From positions 1 through 10,091 of the forward strand of contig JABHYP010000106.1 of assembly GCA_018656855.1 (NCBI GenBank): a stretch of 10,091 bases of DNA. The letters run 5' to 3'. Both the position numbers and the translations under genes were made by a program. This document shows positions 1 through 4,705 of this stretch, one piece after another. The stretch is from Candidatus Latescibacterota bacterium. Lineage in GTDB: Bacteria; Latescibacterota; Latescibacteria; Latescibacterales; Latescibacteraceae. How positions within the stretch are numbered: position 1 is the first letter of the stretch; every line of letters starts with the position of its first letter. The notes beneath the pieces were generated by a model. That model worked only from the letters and a program-made list of their open reading frames with translations. It was not told the DNA's origin and did no database searches.

Positions 1-1210
1 CAAACTCCACACCTTCCTGCCATTCTATTGTTACCCATGTTGTATCCGACGCAAACACACACCCGCTTTTTGACGGGATAAAGGATATGCTCTTGGACAC
101 ATCAAACTCACCTACCTGAAAATTATAATTTATCTCGCCTGTTGAGTAGCATCCCTCTTCATTGGTTTCAATATTACCAACTATAGGAATTAATACCTTC
201 ACACCGGGTATCCCATTGCCGCTGTTATCAAGAACACTTCCTGAAAATTCATAGTTTGTCGGACCTTGATACGATAAGACCAAGTCGGTCATAATAACAT
301 CTTTACCATCAATGATGATTTCCTGATTAATTCCAAGATTGTTTTTTCTCAATTTTCCACTTAATATATATGTACCATCTTTTAATCCGGTAAATATATA
401 ATTCCCCTCTGTGTCAGTTATCAAAGTATATGATTCTTTCCCGTTCTCTGTTCTCAAACTACAATTATTTAATATATTTAATACTACACCTTTCCCCTCG
501 GCATCAACGATTCTCCCGGAAATCGAATGCAGCGGTTCGCCAGAGTATATAGCAGTGAAGTTAACCACAGCATACGCATCGGTTGGTGTCACGTACGATG
601 TGTCCGGGCTGAATGTGTAATTGTAGCCCTCTTTTGTGGGAACTACCTGATATGATTTGTTGGTATTAATGAAATTACCAATTGCCAAATAATACCCGTT
701 TTCTTGAGTACCCGCCAAACTTATTGCTCTAAGTTCTTTGGGATTTGGATTAGGAAATATTTGCACATGCACACTAAATACAGGCTTTTTATCGGCATCT
801 ATGATTTTACCAACTATCGAGGATGTCTTCGCATCTTCGTTACTACGCCACCCTACAAAATCACCAACGGTCTCATTGGAATCGGTTATGTTAACTTCAG
901 TGCTCGAAGGGAAAAACTTATATCCTTCTCTTGTGGGTGCTAATGTATAAACACCTTCTGAAAGTCCTTTAAAAGAAAATACTCCCAGTGAATCGGATAT
1001 CGTTGTTTCATCAACATTTGTCCCTGTAATAGCAACCGTTGAATTTATCCAAATACTGCCGTAACCTCCTATGTTGACAACTTTTCCCGAAACCGTATAG
1101 GTATCTTCCCCGGGACCGACTATGCTCTTCTCTTTGTCCTTATCGCAGGAGTAAACAAGCAGTATCGTTATACAAAGTGTCAGAATAGCAACAGAGAATA
1201 GCTTTTGCAT
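1..1210 (-). CDS. Lipoprotein with four carboxypeptidase-regulatory-like repeats (3' end outside window)
   Basis: The gene reads leftward off the window edge; 403 codons are visible without a stop. The ATG at 1210 is preceded by AAAGGA 8 nt upstream. Residues 1-21 form a lipoprotein signal peptide (basic start, hydrophobic core, LVYSC lipobox) with Cys22 as the lipidated residue, followed by a charged linker DKDKEK, so the protein should be membrane-anchored outside the cytoplasm. Four beta-sandwich-type repeats follow at about 38-120, 131-222, 229-314 and 320-403. Each opens with a [YS]xxSGxVxD-like strand and most carry an xGxYxxxGLxxGxY-type core, as in CarboxypepD_reg-like or Ig-like surface modules. 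Repeats 1 and 2 also share a PTREGYKF / PTKEGYNY strand. No catalytic domain is visible. Such modules usually serve as spacers or binding units on surface proteins; the actual role is unknown. The gene looks more AT-rich than the AsmA and galT genes. Confidence 0.85.
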   Translation of the reverse strand, partial: MQKLFSVAILTLCITILLVYSCDKDKEKSIVGPGEDTYTVSGKVVNIGGYGSIWINSTVAITGTNVDETTISDSLGVFSFKGLSEGVYTLAPTREGYKFFPSSTEVNITDSNETVGDFVGWRSNEDAKTSSIVGKIIDADKKPVFSVHVQIFPNPNPKELRAISLAGTQENGYYLAIGNFINTNKSYQVVPTKEGYNYTFSPDTSYVTPTDAYAVVNFTAIYSGEPLHSISGRIVDAEGKGVVLNILNNCSLRTENGKESYTLITDTEGNYIFTGLKDGTYILSGKLRKNNLGINQEIIIDGKDVIMTDLVLSYQGPTNYEFSGSVLDNSGNGIPGVKVLIPIVGNIETNEEGCYSTGEINYNFQVGEFDVSKSISFIPSKSGCVFASDTTWVTIEWQEGVEF

Positions 1211-1257
1211 AGAGAGTATCCTTTTGTCTGCTTACTGAACATAATCTATTAACATTA

Positions 1258-1286
1258 CATATAAGAAATACTCATGAGATTGTCAA
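1258..1286 (-). promoter_or_regulatory. Sigma70-like promoter of the lipoprotein gene
   Basis: On the minus strand there is a perfect -35 box TTGACA (1286-1281), a 17-bp spacer and a -10 box TATATG (1263-1258). This would start transcription near 1250, giving a leader of about 40 nt before the ATG at 1210. The assignment rests on consensus match and position only. Confidence 0.55.
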
Positions 1287-1294
1287 CAAAAAAT

Positions 1295-1310
1295 ATTTAC
1301 CCTGGTAAAT
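1295..1310. promoter_or_regulatory. Palindromic possible operator upstream of the lipoprotein promoter
   Basis: ATTTACC-CT-GGTAAAT is a perfect 7+7 palindrome with a 2-bp centre. It begins 8 bp upstream of the -35 box, about 51 bp before the predicted transcription start, where a dimeric activator or repressor could bind. It lacks a T-tract and is AT-rich, so it does not look like a terminator. Regulatory function is inferred. Confidence 0.3.
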
Positions 1311-1387
1311 TGTTCTGTTGTTGTTTGTTCGTGTGTGAGAAAAAAATGACCTGTTATTTGCTCCCTTGTAGTTCTTTTCATAAACAA

Positions 1388-1550
1388 AGTGACATATTGT
1401 GCTTAAATTAGGTACAGCCATAGCGAGGACGAACCGAAGCAATCCCCTCTATTAGATTGCTTCGCTTACTCTGTTCACTCGCAATGACATATAAAGACAT
1501 CACAAAGAATTTTAGTAATTACGATACAGTATTTATGAAAATATGTCACT
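1388..1550. repeat. 10-bp inverted repeat bracketing a REP-like element (possible small MITE)
   Basis: AGTGACATAT (1388-1397) and its exact reverse complement ATATGTCACT (1541-1550) enclose 143 bp that contain the REP-like element at 1415-1488 and no gene. The arrangement could be a short non-autonomous element with terminal inverted repeats. A 10-bp match in an AT-rich gap could also be chance, and no target-site duplication was identified. Confidence 0.25.
1415..1488. repeat. REP-like palindromic element (GCGAAGCAATC type)
   Basis: An inner perfect 10-bp stem CGAAGCAATC (1435-1444) / GATTGCTTCG (1455-1464) closes a 10-nt loop. An outer, partly paired stem joins CCATAGCGAG (1419-1428) to CTCGCAATGA (1478-1487), with 8 of 10 positions complementary. 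The ends and the AGCAATC / GATTGCTTCG core resemble a palindrome type dispersed between genes in many bacterial genomes. It carries no coding sequence. The copy number in this genome cannot be seen from one window. Confidence 0.55.
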
Positions 1551-1587
1551 GCTGTCCAAAGAAAAACGTGAAAATATGTTAATGAAC

Positions 1588-1611
1588 TACCCCGACCCAA
1601 GCGTCGAGGTA
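1588..1611. repeat. Small hairpin repeat, copy 1 (CCCCGAC/GTCGAGG)
   Basis: The arms TACCCCGAC (1588-1596) and GTCGAGGTA (1603-1611) pair over 9 positions with one C-A mismatch around a 6-nt loop. A related hairpin with the mismatch at the same place in the stem lies at 1762-1781, on the far side of the C-rich element. The pair therefore looks like two copies of one short dispersed palindrome. Confidence 0.45.
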
Positions 1612-1622
1612 TCAAAAAACAC

Positions 1623-1728
1623 ACTCACCCCCTGCCCCCCTCTCTCGCACGCGAAAGAGGGGGAAATATCGGGACATCCCGGACTCGGGTTCCCCTCTCT
1701 ACCTGGTAGAGAGGGGTTAGGGGTGAGT
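1623..1728. repeat. Compound palindromic element with outer ACTCACCCC/GGGGTGAGT ends
   Basis: The outer ends ACTCACCCC (1623-1631) and GGGGTGAGT (1720-1728) are perfect inverted repeats, and the similarity continues inward with mismatches. Inside are three hairpins: 1636-1663 (CCCCCTCT/AGAGGGGG plus an inner 3-bp stem), 1670-1681 (CGGGA/TCCCG) and 1692-1716 (a perfect 12-bp stem CCCCTCTCTACC/GGTAGAGAGGGG around one base). This roughly 106-bp structure resembles C-rich CACCCC...GGGGTGAG repeats of environmental bacterial genomes. It is non-coding, and the reading frames crossing it are low-complexity artefacts. Confidence 0.6.
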
Positions 1729-1761
1729 CAGGATTTGATGGGGGCGGATTATGTGATTTTA

Positions 1762-1781
1762 CCCCGATGCAAACATCGAGG
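1762..1781. repeat. Small hairpin repeat, copy 2 (CCCCGATG/CATCGAGG)
   Basis: CCCCGATG (1762-1769) pairs with CATCGAGG (1774-1781) around a 4-nt loop, with a C-A mismatch at the third pair. It is related to the hairpin at 1588-1611: the stem shares CCCCGA/TCGAGG while the pairs near the loop differ in a way that keeps pairing. Confidence 0.45.
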
Positions 1782-1814
1782 GATTCTTTCGACTAAATGA
1801 TTACCATGATATTT

Positions 1815-1844
1815 ATCTGTGTTTATCTGTGTTCATCTGTGGCT
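1815..1844. repeat. Three tandem 10-bp units, ATCTGTGttt-like
   Basis: ATCTGTGTTT, ATCTGTGTTC and ATCTGTGGCT follow one another directly. The heptamer ATCTGTG is invariant and the last three bases vary. The array lies about 50 bp beyond the stop codon of the AsmA gene. Similar short arrays occur between genes in other bacteria; no function is assigned. Confidence 0.5.
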
Positions 1845-1894
1845 GATTTTTCTGTCTTCCTGATTCAGGCACAAGAGAGAAACAATATGCTCGG

Positions 1895-4429
1895 TTACTT
1901 AAATAGCTTTCTGAGCAATTCTTTTCCCTTTTCCTTGAGTTCTTTCTGGTCAGGAGAACTGAGAAGTTTGTCAACCTCTTCGGAAAGCCTGTCCTTGATA
2001 CTTTCTTTGAGGCTGTCCTTGAGAAGTTTTTCCGCTTCGGAAGTGTCGAGTTTAAAAGAGGGCGAGGTGAGCGTCCCGGAGGCCTTTATATTCAGTTCGA
2101 GCCTTTCGGGCGAGGCCGTGAGGTACTGAGTGAGACTGCTCAGGTTTTTAAGGGCGAGCTTTGAGGTCTCTTTGTTAAGGTTAAGGATTATGTCATACTC
2201 AACAGAGGTGTCGAATCCGGTGAAACCGTCGACAAGGATGTCGCCAAACTCCGTTTTCAAAGCGATATCGGGTGTAAACAGTTTCTGATTCTCTACCCTG
2301 AAGGAATTGGCTATCCTGTCGAATTCGAGCACATCGAAATCCAGGAATTTCAGGTATCCACCAAGTTTCTTTGTAAACTCGAAATTGACAAACTTTCCGC
2401 TGTCGAATACCATATTCCCGGATGCCGCAAGATTATTTACAATGCTTGCCGAATCGAGACCGGCGCCTGCAAACTCAAGCGAACTCGACAGTTTTCCCGT
2501 GACAAACTCTCCGGTATCAAAAATAGCGTCGAGGAAATCTCCCGATTCAAGCGATTTGAGATCGACTTTGCCGCGGTAAGTCACATTTTCGACATCGGAG
2601 AAATCCGCCGTTGCCGCGCCTGCGAGCTTTCCGCTGTAAGCCGCTATATCAAGCCCCGACAGGCCGAGCACACCGTTTTCCAGTTTTACACGCCCCCTAA
2701 CTGCACCGGCTTTCAGCTTGTCGAATACGACGTTACCGAGTGTAATTGTAATGTCTGAAGAAAGATTCATTGGTATCGGGAGTGTTTTCAGAGTTTCTTT
2801 TATGTCCACCGGTTCTTCCGGTTCGGAAGATTTTTCTTTCGTTACCATAAGGTCGTTTAGGTCGAGCATGCTCGAACGCATTGTTCCCTTGAAAAGCGCC
2901 TGTCCTTTGCCGAGGCCTGCAAGCGCCATATAATTTCTCAGCTGTCCGGAAAGAGACGCATCTGAATTGCCGGATTTCATGGTGATGTTTTTCAGATTAA
3001 CTGCTGCCGGAGTAAGCTGTATTGTCCCGTTAATTTCTGCGGGATTGTTTAAAGTTTCAGGAATTACAGCGGCTATTCCACTGAGGCGTATATTTCCCTT
3101 AGCCGCGAACGTTTCGGGTGCTGACGGTGCGCCGTTCATGGCAAGGTCAAAATCTACCATTCCGCTCGCGGTCATATCCCCGGGAAGGGGAAAAGCATTT
3201 GCAATATCCTTTAAATCAACATTACCGCTGGATATAATTGCAACTTCCGGTTCGCCGGGGTAATCTTTCACAGTCCCGGAGACGGAAGCGGCAGACTTTC
3301 CGATCCTGATACGGGTATCCTTGATTTCGATATCCTTTTCGGAAAAGGCAATATGGCTTGTAATCTCATCAACACTTTGAGGGAGATCCTCGTATGAAAG
3401 ATGTCCGATATCAATATCAAGTCTGCCGCTGTATACTATGGCCGGTTCTTCAGACTCCGTGTCCAGAGTGCCGTCAACGCGAAGAGAAAATGTACCCTCG
3501 GCGGTCAGTCTGTCAGCTTCCGGGACTAATCCGTCAGGAACGGCTTTAAGGACACGTTCAATATCGAGTTTTTCGGCGACAGCCGTAAATGAGATTTTAT
3601 TCCAGTTCTCGACTGCCGCGTTTACATTCACGGGTATACCATTAACAGACAGATCGCCTCTCGAAAGTGTCATATCGCCCTGTGTAATGTTTCCCGAGAG
3701 TTCGTGGGCAAATCCGGCGCTTATACCTTGCGTTGCGCTGTGTGGCTCTCCGCTGCGCTTCGTGTCGTCGGGAAAAACGTAGATAATGTCGTTCACGGCG
3801 GTTTTGCCGGAAGAGGTGAAATGGTCCAGATCTTCGTTTATATCGAAGTTTAAAAGGGAGTTGATTTCACCAAGAATAATGTGTGAACCTGTTGTGTCAC
3901 GGTTGTCTATCTCAACGCGCATACCGTTGATTTCAAGCGTTTTAAGGGATACCGGGAACGGAATAGAGGGTGGAGCGTTAGTTTCTGTTGGCCTGTGCGA
4001 ATCTCCGTTTCGCTCCGTGTCGGCATGAGAGGGTTTCCCGGTCAACGGCAGGTTAGATGAACCGTCCGAGAGGTTGATTAATGTGAGGGCGGGATTCACC
4101 AGTTCGACAGAGATAATATCAACCCGCTTTTTTAGGAGGCTTTTCAGATTGACACGGATTTTTGCCGAAGTCATGTTGAAAAGGGCAGGTTCATCCTCAC
4201 GGGGGTCGCCGATTACAATACCGGAAACTTTAAGGGCCGGGATTCCGGTGAATGTGAGACCGACCTTGTCGATAGTAACAAGCATTTCGATGGCTTCGGA
4301 CGCTTTTTCTTCAACAAGTTTCTTTACTTTTTCACCGGGGAAAAAAATAATTGTGAGCAGGACAGCAATAATAATAATTCCAATAATTGAAATAAAAACA
4401 GCAAGTAATATTTTAATAGCTTTCGACAT
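1895..4429 (-). CDS. AsmA-family inner-membrane-anchored protein
   Basis: The protein has 844 residues from the ATG at 4429; an in-frame TTG at 4435 directly abuts the ribosome binding site and is a poorer start. Residues 6-29 form one membrane segment (ILLAVFISIIGIIIIAVLL region), after which the chain should lie in the periplasm. An AsmA-type N-terminal module follows (GIPALKVSGIVIGDP, VNLKSLLKKRVDIISVELVNPALTL), then long repetitive beta-rich sequence and an AsmA_2-like C-terminal part (SGKFVNFEF, LFTPDIALKTEFGDILVDGF, ASGTLTSPSFKLD). The last 45 residues are a charged amphipathic helix. The family belongs to the bridge-like AsmA/TamB group linked to lipid transport and outer-membrane homeostasis; the cargo here is unknown. 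Two in-frame copies of a 31-bp repeat add peptides near residues 137 and 222, both in poorly conserved linker sequence. It is transcribed divergently from the kinase operon. Confidence 0.88.
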   Translation of the reverse strand: MSKAIKILLAVFISIIGIIIIAVLLTIIFFPGEKVKKLVEEKASEAIEMLVTIDKVGLTFTGIPALKVSGIVIGDPREDEPALFNMTSAKIRVNLKSLLKKRVDIISVELVNPALTLINLSDGSSNLPLTGKPSHADTERNGDSHRPTETNAPPSIPFPVSLKTLEINGMRVEIDNRDTTGSHIILGEINSLLNFDINEDLDHFTSSGKTAVNDIIYVFPDDTKRSGEPHSATQGISAGFAHELSGNITQGDMTLSRGDLSVNGIPVNVNAAVENWNKISFTAVAEKLDIERVLKAVPDGLVPEADRLTAEGTFSLRVDGTLDTESEEPAIVYSGRLDIDIGHLSYEDLPQSVDEITSHIAFSEKDIEIKDTRIRIGKSAASVSGTVKDYPGEPEVAIISSGNVDLKDIANAFPLPGDMTASGMVDFDLAMNGAPSAPETFAAKGNIRLSGIAAVIPETLNNPAEINGTIQLTPAAVNLKNITMKSGNSDASLSGQLRNYMALAGLGKGQALFKGTMRSSMLDLNDLMVTKEKSSEPEEPVDIKETLKTLPIPMNLSSDITITLGNVVFDKLKAGAVRGRVKLENGVLGLSGLDIAAYSGKLAGAATADFSDVENVTYRGKVDLKSLESGDFLDAIFDTGEFVTGKLSSSLEFAGAGLDSASIVNNLAASGNMVFDSGKFVNFEFTKKLGGYLKFLDFDVLEFDRIANSFRVENQKLFTPDIALKTEFGDILVDGFTGFDTSVEYDIILNLNKETSKLALKNLSSLTQYLTASPERLELNIKASGTLTSPSFKLDTSEAEKLLKDSLKESIKDRLSEEVDKLLSSPDQKELKEKGKELLRKLFK
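3736..3766 (-). repeat. Coding-embedded 31-bp repeat, copy B (in AsmA gene)
   Basis: Read on the gene's strand from 3766 down to 3736, it begins GACACGAAGCGCAGCGGAGA. It matches the copy at 4736-4766 at 25 of 31 positions and copy A at 23 of 31, without gaps. It is translated in the frame giving DTKRSGEPHS at about residues 222-232 of the AsmA protein, in a linker-like stretch. It contributes no stop and no frameshift. Confidence 0.6.
3991..4021 (-). repeat. Coding-embedded 31-bp repeat, copy A (in AsmA gene)
   Basis: Read on the gene's strand from 4021 down to 3991, it begins GACACGGAGCGAAACGGAGA. It matches each of the other two copies at 23 of 31 positions, ungapped. It is read in the same frame as they are, giving DTERNGDSHR at about residues 137-147, in a Pro/Thr-rich linker after the N-terminal AsmA module. 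GCGAA/TTCGC inside it can form a short stem. Confidence 0.55.
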
Positions 4430-4435
4430 AACCAA

Positions 4436-4440
4436 TCCTC
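4436..4440 (-). promoter_or_regulatory. Ribosome binding site deciding the AsmA start
   Basis: GAGGA lies 6 nt before the ATG at 4429. It directly touches the alternative TTG at 4435, leaving no spacing there, so ATG 4429 is the better start. Confidence 0.65.
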
Positions 4441-4494
4441 TGCCAGACTGAACATTTGTTGTGAAGTTAAATGTATTTGAGTAAAGATAATCAC

Positions 4495-4523
4495 TTTTTA
4501 AGGAATGAGTAAAGAGTTTTCAA
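4495..4523 (-). promoter_or_regulatory. Possible promoter of the AsmA gene
   Basis: On the minus strand TTGAAA (4523-4518), a 17-bp spacer and TAAAAA (4500-4495) make a moderate sigma70-like match. This would leave a leader of roughly 60 nt before the ATG at 4429. The -10 box is weak and the region is AT-rich, so this is tentative. Confidence 0.3.
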
Positions 4524-4580
4524 GAAAAACAACCCTCAAAGTGTCGATTGCAATTCCAACATTTCTCTCGTATATTTATT

Positions 4581-4607
4581 TTTACATTCAGCCAAACATT
4601 TTATAAT
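4581..4607 (+). promoter_or_regulatory. Possible promoter of the kinase-regulator-galT unit
   Basis: TTTACA (4581-4586) and a perfect TATAAT (4602-4607) are separated by 15 bp, shorter than the usual 17. The implied leader to the ATG at 4706 is about 90 nt. The -10 match is strong but the short spacer and AT-rich setting reduce confidence. Confidence 0.35.
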
Positions 4608-4692
4608 GATTTTTCTGCCAACCAACGCAATTATATTATTTTTACAGACTAATATAAATTTCATCCATCACCGACTTGTTTTCAGGGTTTCT

Positions 4693-4698
4693 GAGGAG
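4693..4698 (+). promoter_or_regulatory. Ribosome binding site deciding the kinase start
   Basis: GAGGAG stands 7 nt before the ATG at 4706. The in-frame TTG at 4676 has no comparable site and would add ten residues ahead of the receiver's first strand (LRFLIIHD), so ATG 4706 is chosen. Confidence 0.75.
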
Positions 4699-4705
4699 TA
4701 CTGGC

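Larger units (their letters stand above)
1211..1894. other. Gene-free, repeat-rich intergenic region
   Basis: These 684 bp separate two leftward genes. They hold the lipoprotein promoter and palindrome, a REP-like element, two related small hairpins around a C-rich compound palindrome, and a 10-bp tandem array. No frame shows protein-like composition with a ribosome binding site. No tRNA, rRNA or regularly spaced CRISPR repeats were seen. No rho-independent terminator with a T-tract was recognised after the AsmA gene. Confidence 0.6.

Noticed and set aside
1588..1781. A CRISPR array
   Set aside because: The repeats are short, unequal palindromes at irregular spacing, with no constant repeat or unique spacers of equal length, and no cas genes are present.
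1543..1800. An 85-codon plus-strand open frame in the repeat region
   Set aside because: It runs through the C-rich compound palindrome, has Pro/Gly/Leu-rich low-complexity translation and no ribosome binding site. It is the read-through of repeats, not a gene.
4676..4705. An N-terminal extension of the kinase from TTG 4676
   Set aside because: GAGGAG is well placed for ATG 4706, and the extra ten residues precede the first strand of the receiver.
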